From: an uncultured Carboxylicivirga sp.
GTDB lineage: Bacteria > Bacteroidota > Bacteroidia > Bacteroidales > Marinilabiliaceae
Reading direction: 5' to 3'
Assembly (NCBI RefSeq): GCF_963674565.1
Contig: NZ_OY771430.1
Coordinates: 558,001 to 622,000, forward strand
DNA: 64,000 nucleotides
Of this stretch, positions 1 to 9,212 are shown piece by piece. The position numbers and the translations under genes were made by a program. The notes beneath the pieces were generated by a model, which worked only from the letters and a program-made list of their open reading frames with translations, had not been told where the DNA came from and made no database searches. Every line of letters starts with the position of its first letter. The first letter of the stretch is position 1.

Positions 1-2349
1 TTGGGAAAACAGTATGGGCAATATGTTTGGGATAAACTTCAAAATGGCTGGGAAGGAACCAACTGGATTGAAGAAATCACTAAGGATAATGCGCCAGTAC
101 AAAGTCATTCTATAAATATTGCTGGTGCTTCTGAAGATGTTATGTATTCAGGAGGTTTCTCATACTTTGATCAGTCAGGTATTTTAGGAGGTGACATTAG
201 TGATGCGGGTTATAAAAGAATAACAGGTCGATTAAATACAGAGTTTGTTTTAATCAAAAATAGCCGTTTCGATATACTTAAAGCTGGTGAAAATTTCACA
301 TATACCAATACCGAAAACAGATCAGTTGCCACTGGTAATATTTATTGGAATGATTTGCACAATGCATTGGTAACAAATCCAATTTTGCCGGTTTATTATG
401 ACAATATAAATATTAACCATTTAACCGGTGGATATGCTCCAACATTAGAGTTTGACGGTCGTTCAGTTGGACAGAATAACCCAGTTGCTCAAATGTATTA
501 TAGAAATAATTTTAACTGGGGAAAAGGTAATAATATAGTAGGTAATGTTTATGCTGAATTACAGCCTATAGCAAATTTAAGAATTCGTTCTTCTTTTGGT
601 GTTGATTCTTGGTTTGGACACAGTCGTTCATGGTCTCCTACTTATAAATTAGGTAAATTATATCAAAATTCAATTGATGGAGCTCAAATGGATATGTACC
701 AAGGAGTAAATTATATTTTCACTAATACAGCCACTTATGATTTTAGTGTAAGTAAACATAAATTTACTGTGTTAGCTGGTACAGAAATGTTAAAAAATCA
801 ATTGAACTTTAATGTTGGTGGACAAAAAAGAACTACTCTTTTTGGAGATCCAACATACGCATACATAGATAATACAAATAATCCTGAAACGGTTAGTGAA
901 GTTGGCACATGGGGTAAAGATTGGGCTGCTCAGGGAGGAGGCTTAATGTCATATATGGGACGTATTTCTTATAACTTCAATGAGAAGTACATGGTTGACG
1001 TTACAATGCGCGCTGATGGCTCATCAAACTTTGCTCCAGATAAACGTTGGGGATATTTCCCATCTGTATCTGCGGGTTGGAACTTTACTGAAGAAGAATT
1101 TATGAATCTTGAATTTATGAATTATGGTAAGTTACGAGCCAGTTGGGGGCAAAATGGTAATCAGGCCATAGATAATTTTGTTTACAGTTCTAATATTGCT
1201 TATAGATCACAAGGATATTATTTTGGTCCTAACAAAGAGATTCCTCAACAAGCAGCAGTGCCTGCCAATGTGCCTAACCCTGATGTAACATGGGAAACAT
1301 CTGAACAGTTAAATATTGGTTTGGATGCCAGATTTTTAGATTCCAGATTAGGTTTAACATTTGACTGGTACAAGAAAACCACTATAGACTGGTTGGTTGA
1401 TGCTCCTATCTTAGGAACCTTTGGAGCAGGAGCTCCATACATTAATGGTGGTGATGTTGAGAACAAGGGATATGAAATTGTTTTGTCATGGAACGATCGC
1501 ATTTCTGATTTTAAATACGGGGTAACTTTAACTGGAGCATACAATAAAAATAAAGTAACAAAATTAGCAAACGCTGAAGGAATTATTAATGGTGATGCAC
1601 ATGTACTATCACAAGGTACTTCCTATGTTTCACGTGTACAAGAAGGTTTCCCTATTGGGTACTTTTACGGCTACCAAACAAACGGTTTATTCCAGAATCA
1701 GACTGATGTTGATAACTATGTTACTGCAGATGGTACTCCTATTGTTATTGCTGATGAAGCAGACACTCCACGAAAACCAGGTGATGTATGGTTTGTTGAC
1801 CAAAATGGTGACGGAGTGATTAATGAAGAAGATAAAGTTATGTTGGGTAAACCAATGCCTGATTTTGAGATGGGTATCCAATTAAGTGCTGAATATAAAG
1901 GCTTTTATGTGAATACTACTTTAGCAGGTAAAATGGGGCTTCAGGTAATGCAATCATACCGATCTTTCTCGGATAATTTAACACAAAATTATACAACTCA
2001 AGTGTTCGGTCGTTGGCATGGTGAAGGTACTTCTAATAAAATACCTAGATTAACTTACAATTCTACATCTAATAATCAGTTAATCTCAGATATCTATATG
2101 CATGATGCAGATTACTTGAGAGTTAGTAATTTAACTTTTGGTTATAAGTTCGATAAGCTATTGCAAGATGTTGAATGGGTAAGATCTGCTAATTTGTATG
2201 TGTCAGTTAATAACTTATATACATTCACAAAATATGATGGTATGGATCCTGAAGTAGGATATGCTCCTAATTCATGGGGATCAGGAATAGACTTAGGTTT
2301 ATATCCTTTACCAAGAACAGTTATGTTTGGTGTTAATGTAACATTTTAA
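1..2349 (+). CDS. susC: SusC-like TonB-dependent outer-membrane receptor (5' end cut by window)
   Basis: This is the C-terminal 782 residues of a SusC/RagA-type receptor that imports oligosaccharides through the outer membrane, energised by TonB. The signal peptide, carboxypeptidase-like domain and plug lie outside the window, so base 1 is not a real start. What remains is the 22-strand barrel part: alternating aromatic-rich strands, typical SusC phrases such as KYMVDVTMRADGSSNF and KPGDVWFVDQNGDG, and a terminal strand ending in the aromatic residue of an outer-membrane protein (GVNVTF). SusD follows after 57 bases, the usual pairing in which SusD forms the lid on the SusC barrel. The enzymes downstream point to a beta-glucan as cargo; that is inferred from context. 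Confidence 0.95.
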   Translation: MGKQYGQYVWDKLQNGWEGTNWIEEITKDNAPVQSHSINIAGASEDVMYSGGFSYFDQSGILGGDISDAGYKRITGRLNTEFVLIKNSRFDILKAGENFTYTNTENRSVATGNIYWNDLHNALVTNPILPVYYDNININHLTGGYAPTLEFDGRSVGQNNPVAQMYYRNNFNWGKGNNIVGNVYAELQPIANLRIRSSFGVDSWFGHSRSWSPTYKLGKLYQNSIDGAQMDMYQGVNYIFTNTATYDFSVSKHKFTVLAGTEMLKNQLNFNVGGQKRTTLFGDPTYAYIDNTNNPETVSEVGTWGKDWAAQGGGLMSYMGRISYNFNEKYMVDVTMRADGSSNFAPDKRWGYFPSVSAGWNFTEEEFMNLEFMNYGKLRASWGQNGNQAIDNFVYSSNIAYRSQGYYFGPNKEIPQQAAVPANVPNPDVTWETSEQLNIGLDARFLDSRLGLTFDWYKKTTIDWLVDAPILGTFGAGAPYINGGDVENKGYEIVLSWNDRISDFKYGVTLTGAYNKNKVTKLANAEGIINGDAHVLSQGTSYVSRVQEGFPIGYFYGYQTNGLFQNQTDVDNYVTADGTPIVIADEADTPRKPGDVWFVDQNGDGVINEEDKVMLGKPMPDFEMGIQLSAEYKGFYVNTTLAGKMGLQVMQSYRSFSDNLTQNYTTQVFGRWHGEGTSNKIPRLTYNSTSNNQLISDIYMHDADYLRVSNLTFGYKFDKLLQDVEWVRSANLYVSVNNLYTFTKYDGMDPEVGYAPNSWGSGIDLGLYPLPRTVMFGVNVTF

Positions 2350-2406
2350 ATAAAAACATATTGACCATTCATACAGAATTGTTGATAATACATTAAAGAA
2401 TAGATT

Positions 2407-4143
2407 ATGAAGAAATTAATATATTCAATAGCTTTAGGGGCAATGATTTTTGCAAGTTCTTGTGATGATCACCTCGATACAGTGAATCTATACAATAAAA
2501 ACCTGAATTCCTTTTATCAAACTCCTACTGATATTGATGAAGCAATGAATGGGGTTTATAATGCTCTTTTCGTTGATGGAGTGCATAGTAATGAGCATTT
2601 AGCTGCAAACTTATTAAGTGACGTTATGCTAGGTGGTGGTGGACCTGATGATTTAACAGCTAAGAATGTTGATAAATTTGCAGATCCTACTGAAGATACC
2701 TATAAGAGTTTATGGGTGGAGACATATAATGGTGTTAGTAGAGCTAATGCAATTATAGAAGCAGTTGCTGTTGGTGATTTTGCAAGGTATTTTGATACCC
2801 CAGATGAGGCTGAAGAATTTAAAAATAATACATTGGGAGAAGCTTATTTTATGAGAGGATTTCTGATGTATAGAGCAGCACGTTTCTTTGGAGGTATGCC
2901 TTTGATCCCTACAACAGATGCCGATCGTTTGGTTGGACGTTCTTCGGTTACAGAGACATGGGCTTTTATTGCTTCAGACTTTAAAATGGCAGCAGAAACT
3001 TTACCTAAGAAGAAAGCTGAGGATTACCTATTGGCTGATTACGGACATGCTAATGTTTGGGTAGCAAAAGCATATATTGCAAGAGCTTATTTGTTTTATA
3101 CAGGTTATATGACAAATATAGAAAAACAAGCAACCGATGTGTTACCTTTAATAGATGGTGGAAGTATTTCCAAGTCTGAAGTTATTGCACATCTGGAAGA
3201 TGTAAGAGATAATAGTGGTTATCGTTTAGCTTCTGATTTTAGAAATCTATGGCCTTACTCATATGTAAATCAGAATGCAAGGGATTTTGACCCAGAAGGA
3301 GCTAATCCAGTACTTCCATGGGCTGAAACAGAAGGTTTAAATTGGGTAGGTCAGGATGGTCCAAACTCAACTATTGGTACTGGTAATTATGAAGTTATGT
3401 TTGCTATGCGTTTTGGATTGGCTAATTGGGATATTGGTCAAAAGTTCAACAACAGGGTACCTTTATTCTTTGGTATTCGCGACCATTCTTTAGTGCCTTT
3501 TGGACAAGGTTGGGGATGGGGTCCTGTTCATTCTGGCTTCTATGATTTATGGGCTGATGAAGATCCAAGAAAATCAGGTTCTGTTCTTAACCTTAATGAG
3601 AAGGACCCTAATATGGGCTTATCTGGCTGGAATATTGGTAAAGGAGATCATAATACAGGATTAATGAATGCGAAATATACTACATTACAACATGGAGGTC
3701 CTGATGGTGTAAAAGGTATGTTCTACTACTTATTTAATATGAATAATGGTGATCCAATGCAACTTTGGGCTGCTCAGGATTTTTATTATTTACGTTTTGC
3801 AGATGTATTATTAATGCATTCGGAATTAACAGGAACTGCAGATGGGATTAATGCTGTTCGTGCTCGTGTTGGTCTTGAATCTGTTGGATATTCAATTGAG
3901 AATTTGAAAGATGAAAGATTACATGAGTTTGCTTTTGAAGGTTTAAGATGGTTTGATTTGGTACGTTGGGGAGATGTTGAGACAAATAATAACTTCTTTA
4001 ATTTTGATATTACAGTAAATAATTCAGGTACAGAAGAAGTATACAGTGTTTCATATCGTCCTGAGACAAAAGGTTTATTGCCTTTGCCTGAGTCTGAAGT
4101 TCGCTTGTCGAATGGTGTTTATAATCAAAACCCTGGTTGGTAA
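2407..4143 (+). CDS. susD: SusD/RagB-family nutrient-binding lipoprotein
   Basis: The 578-residue lipoprotein forms the lid of the SusC transporter and binds glycan at the cell surface. The signal peptide ends in a lipobox with Cys19 followed by acidic residues (CDDHLD), which suits surface export in Bacteroidota. Family hallmarks include GEAYFMRGFLMYRAARFFG near residue 145, the TPR-like helices around NVWVAKAYIARAYLF, and the C-terminal ERLHEFAFEGLRWFDLVRWG and LLPLPESE motifs. Length is normal for the family. The gene is 57 bases after susC and 28 bases before the next lipoprotein gene, so the three are surely co-transcribed. Confidence 0.96.
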   Translation: MKKLIYSIALGAMIFASSCDDHLDTVNLYNKNLNSFYQTPTDIDEAMNGVYNALFVDGVHSNEHLAANLLSDVMLGGGGPDDLTAKNVDKFADPTEDTYKSLWVETYNGVSRANAIIEAVAVGDFARYFDTPDEAEEFKNNTLGEAYFMRGFLMYRAARFFGGMPLIPTTDADRLVGRSSVTETWAFIASDFKMAAETLPKKKAEDYLLADYGHANVWVAKAYIARAYLFYTGYMTNIEKQATDVLPLIDGGSISKSEVIAHLEDVRDNSGYRLASDFRNLWPYSYVNQNARDFDPEGANPVLPWAETEGLNWVGQDGPNSTIGTGNYEVMFAMRFGLANWDIGQKFNNRVPLFFGIRDHSLVPFGQGWGWGPVHSGFYDLWADEDPRKSGSVLNLNEKDPNMGLSGWNIGKGDHNTGLMNAKYTTLQHGGPDGVKGMFYYLFNMNNGDPMQLWAAQDFYYLRFADVLLMHSELTGTADGINAVRARVGLESVGYSIENLKDERLHEFAFEGLRWFDLVRWGDVETNNNFFNFDITVNNSGTEEVYSVSYRPETKGLLPLPESEVRLSNGVYNQNPGW

Positions 4144-4171
4144 TTCAATTACAAAATTTAAAATTACTGAA

Positions 4172-4990
4172 ATGAAATATAAAAATATATTTGGAGCTAT
4201 AATAGCGGGCATTTTGCTTATGATGTCTGCCTGTGAACCAATAGAAGATAGGGAGACTTTATCAAACAGCTTTAATCCTGATAAAATTGAACTTGATGTA
4301 GTACAGGCTACAAATGGAGGCAATAAGTTATCAATTCAAATGAACACTCCCGGAGTAACAGGTTATTGGGATTATATTATTGATAAAAAATATACAGACA
4401 GGGTTGAAGTTATTTTCCCTTTCACAGGAACTCATGAGTTTACCTATCATGTTACTACTCCGTACATGTCGGATGGTACTCCTTCTGAAAAAGAGTATGT
4501 TGAAAAAACTGTTTCTGTAGAGATTACTCAATTAGATGAACCATTACCTGATGCTTATTATATGCTGGTAGGTGATAATTTGGAAGGTAAAACCTGGGTA
4601 TTTGATGGAGGACCATCTTCTGATGGAGGTTTGTGGTGGTTTATGTCAGACCCAAGCAATCCTTGGGGAATATGGTGGAATGCAGCAGGAGATTGCTGCC
4701 CTCCGGGAGATGCAGCTGGTAAAATGTTTTTTGATTTGGCCGGTAATGCCAATTACACTTATTATGCTGATGCGGCTGGAGATCCAGTAACAGGTAGTAC
4801 TTTTAAGTTTAATGGAGATTATACAAAACTAACCATTCAAGGTCCGGCAAATCTTTTAGGTTCAATGGACGGTGGAGGAAACGCTGGTGTTTTCAATATC
4901 GTAGAACTAACAGCTGAAAAGATGGTTTTATTTGTGCCTAATGCTGCTTGGGGAACAGGTTGGACTTGGGTATTTGTTCCGCAGAATTAA
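4172..4990 (+). CDS. Surface glycan-binding lipoprotein of the PUL (SusE/SGBP position)
   Basis: A 272-residue lipoprotein with lipobox Cys21 (MMSACEPIED). The frame is open upstream into susD, but the ATG at 4172 begins the signal peptide and is preferred over an overlapping start. Residues about 35-125 look like a PKD/Ig-like beta-sandwich (PFTGTHEFTYHV is a PKD-style strand). The rest is rich in Trp and Gly (GGLWWFMSDPSNPWGIWW), as in carbohydrate-binding surfaces. By position directly after susCD it probably fills the SusE/F or SGBP role of holding the polysaccharide at the cell surface. The exact family is not recognised and binding is inferred. Confidence 0.8.
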   Translation: MKYKNIFGAIIAGILLMMSACEPIEDRETLSNSFNPDKIELDVVQATNGGNKLSIQMNTPGVTGYWDYIIDKKYTDRVEVIFPFTGTHEFTYHVTTPYMSDGTPSEKEYVEKTVSVEITQLDEPLPDAYYMLVGDNLEGKTWVFDGGPSSDGGLWWFMSDPSNPWGIWWNAAGDCCPPGDAAGKMFFDLAGNANYTYYADAAGDPVTGSTFKFNGDYTKLTIQGPANLLGSMDGGGNAGVFNIVELTAEKMVLFVPNAAWGTGWTWVFVPQN

Positions 4991-5033
4991 GAATCTTTTT
5001 TTCATATACACGTCATTAAGTTGACAATTAAAC

Positions 5034-5079
5034 TTAGGTTATTTGTATTTCCGGGATTTCCCGGGAATACATAACCTAA
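5034..5079 (+). promoter_or_regulatory. Strong intercistronic RNA hairpin in the PUL
   Basis: Arms 5034-5055 and 5060-5079 are complementary over about 20 bp, with one two-base bulge and a four-base loop, starting TTAGGTTAT and ending ATAACCTAA with a CCGGG/CCCGG top. It sits between the susCD-binding-protein genes and the enzyme genes. No T-run follows directly, so it looks more like an mRNA-stabilising or attenuating structure than a full terminator. Confidence 0.7.
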
Positions 5080-5178
5080 CTTTAAACAGCCTTTTTAAAT
5101 TATCACAAATAGATTTATTGAATTTTATTGAATGTCAATTCGGCATAATGGAATTGTATTATCCTATTGAAAGATAAA

Positions 5179-6936
5179 ATGAGCATAAAAACCTTCTTCA
5201 TTTCTCTGATTTTATTCATTGGTTATAGCCAATATTCATCTGCACAGGGTTACTTGAAAAGAAACGGACAGGAGATTGTGAATGATAATGGCCCTTTTCT
5301 GTTACGAAGCATTGGAACTGGTAACTGGATGATTCAGGAAGGTTATATGATGCAGTCAACCGAAGTAAATGTTAATACACATACTCAATTTAGAAAGAAG
5401 CTTTCTTCCATTATTGGTGAACAAAAAACAGAAGAGTTTTATACTTATTGGTTGAATAATCAGTTTACTAAGGCTGATTTAGATTCAATGAAAAGTTGGG
5501 GGTTCAATGCAATACGACCAGCTCTTCATTATAAATGGTTTACCCTACCTGTTGAAAAAGAAAAAAGAAGCTCAAATGGAGAACTTCAGAATACCTGGTT
5601 GCCAAAGGGATTTGAGATTCTCGATAGTTTAGTGAAATGGTGCAAGGCTAACGAAATGTATGTTATTTTTGATATGCATGGAACTCCCGGAGGTCAAGGA
5701 AAAGATGCCAATATAAATGATTACAATCCGGAACTACCGTCTTTATGGGAAAGTGAAGACAACCAAAAGAAATTAATTGCACTTTGGAAAGAAATTGCAA
5801 AAAGATATAAGAATGAATCCTGGGTGGGAGGATATGAATTAATCAATGAACCTAACTGGAATGTAGATGGTACAGGAACTCAAAATGGATGTAATTGCTC
5901 AGATAATAAGGCATTATGGGATATGCATCTGAAGCTAATAGAAGCAATACGGACAATAGACAATAATCACCTTATTTTTATTTCAGGTAATTGTTGGGGA
6001 AACAATTATAATGGTATTGAGAATCATGAACTGACAATATCCGATAACAATATAGCATTAACCTTTCATAAATACTGGAATAGCAATGATCAGGGCGCTA
6101 TTTCATCCTGGCTCGAAATGAGAGCAAAATATAATCTGCCAATTTGGATGAGCGAATCCGGAGAGAATTCCAATCAATGGTTTTCAGATGCTATTGATTT
6201 ATTCGAATCAAATAATATTGGTTGGTCATGGTGGCCTGTTAAAAAAAGCAGACTTAATAATGTATTTAGAGTTATTACCCCACAAAGTTATAAAGATCTT
6301 TTAAGTTCATGGGGAGATGGGCAGGTTCCAATGAATTCTGAGCAGACATATAATGCAGTAATGGATTATGCCAAAGCCCAAAAGGTGGAGAATTGCATTG
6401 TTGGCAAAGATGTGATATTTGCAATGATGCATAATGGTAAACCAGAACTTACAAAACCATTCTTAGATCATGAGATTAACACATGGATTCAGTGTGCCGA
6501 TTTTGATTTAGGTAATGAGGGATATGCCTATCATGATGTGGTTTCTCAAAATATTCATCAGGGAGAAGTAAAATGGATTCCATGGAATAACGGCAATAAA
6601 TATCGAAATGATGGTGTCGATATTGGACAAGAAGATGAAACCTATTATGTAGGATGGACTGAAGATGGTGAGTGGCTGCAATATACATTGACAATTCCGG
6701 AGGATGGATTGTATCAATTCAAACTAAAGTCATCAGGTAATAAAGGCGAATTGGTTTTAAAATCAAATGACAAAGTAATTAGTGATATAATACCTACTGG
6801 ATCAACTAATAAAGAAGTGAAGTGGGAAATAAGTAAAACTGAAAATTTAAGATTATCAAAGGGTACTTTACAGTTACGCTTATATATCACCAAAGGTGGA
6901 AGCAACATGCAATCGTTTTGTATTTCACCAATGTAA
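5179..6936 (+). CDS. GH5-family endo-glycanase with C-terminal CBM6-like module
   Basis: The 585-residue exported enzyme has a signal peptide ending ...YSSAQ near residue 23. An in-frame TTG twelve bases upstream exists, but the ATG at 5179 gives a cleaner signal peptide. The (beta/alpha)8 GH5 domain spans about residues 30-390: GGYELINEPNW carries the acid/base Glu224 and WMSESGEN carries the nucleophile Glu326, with NAIRPALHYKW and FDMHGTPGG as further GH5 landmarks. Residues about 425-585 resemble a CBM6 beta-sandwich (DIGQEDETYYVGWTEDGEW). In a locus with GH16 and GH3 enzymes a glucan substrate (beta-1,3, beta-1,4 or beta-1,6) is likely, but GH5 subfamily and linkage cannot be read from the sequence alone. 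Confidence 0.9.
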   Translation: MSIKTFFISLILFIGYSQYSSAQGYLKRNGQEIVNDNGPFLLRSIGTGNWMIQEGYMMQSTEVNVNTHTQFRKKLSSIIGEQKTEEFYTYWLNNQFTKADLDSMKSWGFNAIRPALHYKWFTLPVEKEKRSSNGELQNTWLPKGFEILDSLVKWCKANEMYVIFDMHGTPGGQGKDANINDYNPELPSLWESEDNQKKLIALWKEIAKRYKNESWVGGYELINEPNWNVDGTGTQNGCNCSDNKALWDMHLKLIEAIRTIDNNHLIFISGNCWGNNYNGIENHELTISDNNIALTFHKYWNSNDQGAISSWLEMRAKYNLPIWMSESGENSNQWFSDAIDLFESNNIGWSWWPVKKSRLNNVFRVITPQSYKDLLSSWGDGQVPMNSEQTYNAVMDYAKAQKVENCIVGKDVIFAMMHNGKPELTKPFLDHEINTWIQCADFDLGNEGYAYHDVVSQNIHQGEVKWIPWNNGNKYRNDGVDIGQEDETYYVGWTEDGEWLQYTLTIPEDGLYQFKLKSSGNKGELVLKSNDKVISDIIPTGSTNKEVKWEISKTENLRLSKGTLQLRLYITKGGSNMQSFCISPM

Positions 6937-6952
6937 TAAATGCTTATTTAAT

Positions 6953-8338
6953 ATGATAATGACAAGAACAGACTCAAAATATTTCAGTTGGATTGTAAAG
7001 TTAAGTGGATTTATATTTCTCTTTCTGATTTTTTTATCAGCCTGTGAGAAAGAAGATAATAAACCATCCTATGAACCTGAATTTGAATATTCAAATCACT
7101 CTACATTAGGTAATACAATAATTTTTACCAATACTACTGTTGGAGAGCAATATTATATAAGGTGGATATTTGGAAACGGTGAAAGAACAAACCGTATTCC
7201 AGTATCAGAAGGTCAAACCATGGAAGTTTTTTATCCTGAAAAAGGTGAATATGAGGTGGAGATGACGATCTGGGGAAGTGAAAGTGATTTGACTGATAAT
7301 AAAACCATTGTAAAAAATATTGTGGTTGATCAGGATGTGTTTAGTCCTTCTTTTACAGTAAATCTTAAGGAAGGTTCTGACAATAAGGTTATTCTGGTTA
7401 ATACTACTGAAGGGACTTATGATAATGTTAAGTGGATTGTTGAAGGTGAGGAATTAAATTCTGCCAACTCAGAGGTGGAAGCATATTTTCCTTTAGCCGG
7501 AAAATATGACATCGTTTTGGAAGTCGGGCAAGGTGAATATTCAAAATCAGTGGAACAAAGTTTTACGATTACACAAGATGATCCGGAATACTTTAATCAA
7601 TTTGAATTAGTATGGTCTGATGAGTTTGATGGAACCACTGTTGATGAAAATAAATGGGTTCATGAGACTGGAATGCATGGATGGGGAAACAATGAGTGGC
7701 AAAATTATACTTCAGGAGAGAATGCTTCCGTTGATAATGGATTGTTATCTATTACAGCAAAGTTAATCAGAGATGGTCAACAAGTTGGGGATTATACTTC
7801 ATCTCGTTTAAATAGTACGCAGGATTTTACCTATGGTAAATTTGAGATTCGTGCGAAAATGCCTGAAGATAAAGGACCGGGTATCTGGCCTGCTATTTGG
7901 ATGCTTGGTAGAAGTATTCAGAATGGAACGGGTTGGCCTTTATGTGGTGAATTGGATATTATGGAGTATGTGAGTTTTGATCCAAATCATGTTTCATGTT
8001 CAATTCATACGGAGAGTAACAATCATGCAGCGGGTAATCCTATTGGATCAGGACATGTAACCCTTGAAACAGCAGAAGAGGAGTTTCATGTATATGGTTT
8101 ATTGTGGACTAAAAGGTGGCTTAAATTCTATAGGGACGATGTAGATAATGTATTTCTTACCTACAACAGACCAACTGAGTATAATAAATCGAATTGGCCT
8201 TTTGATGATCCGTTCTATATTCTTCTTAATATGGCTGTTGGTGGTAATTATGGTGGTGTTATGGGAGTTGATGACAGCATCTTTCCAGCTACCATGGAAG
8301 TTGATTATGTAAGAGTATATCAATATGTACAAGATTAA
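6953..8338 (+). CDS. GH16 laminarinase-type endo-beta-glucanase lipoprotein with two PKD-like domains
   Basis: A 461-residue lipoprotein with Cys31 (FLSACEKED); the charged residues after Cys fit surface export. The start at 6953 is 16 bases after the GH5 stop; ATG 6959 is an alternative. Two PKD/Ig-like beta-sandwich repeats (about residues 45-130 and 130-215) precede a GH16 domain (about 222-461) starting FELVWSDEFDG. The catalytic signature GELDIMEYV supplies nucleophile Glu333, Asp335 and acid/base Glu338; the Met between Asp and Glu is the beta-bulge form seen in laminarinases and lichenases. It most likely cleaves internal beta-1,3-glucan bonds at the cell surface. A paralogous GH16 gene follows directly. 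Confidence 0.93.
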   Translation: MIMTRTDSKYFSWIVKLSGFIFLFLIFLSACEKEDNKPSYEPEFEYSNHSTLGNTIIFTNTTVGEQYYIRWIFGNGERTNRIPVSEGQTMEVFYPEKGEYEVEMTIWGSESDLTDNKTIVKNIVVDQDVFSPSFTVNLKEGSDNKVILVNTTEGTYDNVKWIVEGEELNSANSEVEAYFPLAGKYDIVLEVGQGEYSKSVEQSFTITQDDPEYFNQFELVWSDEFDGTTVDENKWVHETGMHGWGNNEWQNYTSGENASVDNGLLSITAKLIRDGQQVGDYTSSRLNSTQDFTYGKFEIRAKMPEDKGPGIWPAIWMLGRSIQNGTGWPLCGELDIMEYVSFDPNHVSCSIHTESNNHAAGNPIGSGHVTLETAEEEFHVYGLLWTKRWLKFYRDDVDNVFLTYNRPTEYNKSNWPFDDPFYILLNMAVGGNYGGVMGVDDSIFPATMEVDYVRVYQYVQD

Positions 8339-8376
8339 TATGGTTAGTATATATATATCATCATAACATTTGAATT

Positions 8377-9189
8377 ATGAAGGGGAAAATAGTTTTTCAA
8401 ATATCAATATTAGTACTGTTTGTTTTATCAGGATTGTTGCATTCGTGCAATAATAACGGTAGTTACCAATTGGTATGGAGTGATGAATTTGAATATTCCG
8501 GCTTACCGGATTCAACTAAATGGAGTTATGATATCGAAGGTAATGCATGGGGATGGGGTAATAATGAATTACAAACTTATACAAGTGCTGATATCAATAA
8601 TGCTGAGGTTTTAAATGGTAAATTATTTATTACTGCAGTTAAAGAAGATAGTATTTCCAAACCATATACGTCAGCTCGATTGATCTCTAAAGGAAAGGGC
8701 GATTGGTTGTATGGTAAAATTGAAGTGAAGGCTAAACTACCTGGAGGGAAAGGAATATGGCCAGCTATTTGGATGTTACCTACAGACTGGGAGTATGGAG
8801 GATGGCCCGAAAGCGGAGAGATTGATATTATGGAGCATGTGGGGTATGAGCCTGATTCAGTTTATTTTACGGTTCATACGGAGTCTTATAACCATGGAAT
8901 AGGAACACAAAAATCTCAGGCGGTTTATGAACCTGATGCAGAGCATGTTTTTCATGTATATGGAATAGAATGGACACCAAAAAAAATTGATTTTTATTTG
9001 GATGAAAATAAGGTATTTACATTCAAAAATGAAGGTAAAACCTATGCAGAATGGCCCTACGATAAGCGCTTTCATCTTTTACTTAATGTGGCAGTCGGTG
9101 GTGGCTGGGGCGGTAAACATGGTGTGGATGACAGCATCTTTCCATGTCAGATGGTAGTTGATTATGTTCGTGTATATCAATTGAAATAA
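8377..9189 (+). CDS. GH16 laminarinase-type endo-beta-glucanase lipoprotein (single domain)
   Basis: A 270-residue lipoprotein with Cys24 (LLHSCNNN) followed almost at once by the GH16 fold (YQLVWSDEFEYSG). The catalytic motif GEIDIMEHV places nucleophile Glu148, Asp150 and acid/base Glu153. Substrate-groove phrases GIWPAIWMLP and NVAVGGGWGG are typical of bacterial laminarinases. It is a clear paralogue of the preceding enzyme but lacks the PKD modules and acidic residues after the lipid Cys. That could mean it stays on the periplasmic side and cuts imported oligosaccharides, while the larger enzyme works outside; this division is inference. It lies 38 bases after one gene and 23 before the next, so within the operon. 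Confidence 0.93.
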   Translation: MKGKIVFQISILVLFVLSGLLHSCNNNGSYQLVWSDEFEYSGLPDSTKWSYDIEGNAWGWGNNELQTYTSADINNAEVLNGKLFITAVKEDSISKPYTSARLISKGKGDWLYGKIEVKAKLPGGKGIWPAIWMLPTDWEYGGWPESGEIDIMEHVGYEPDSVYFTVHTESYNHGIGTQKSQAVYEPDAEHVFHVYGIEWTPKKIDFYLDENKVFTFKNEGKTYAEWPYDKRFHLLLNVAVGGGWGGKHGVDDSIFPCQMVVDYVRVYQLK

Positions 9190-9212
9190 GATAAATTGAA
9201 AATAGTAAAACT

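Noticed and set aside
5167..5178. Earlier TTG start for the GH5 gene
   Set aside because: It only adds four residues before a signal peptide that begins well at the ATG at 5179.
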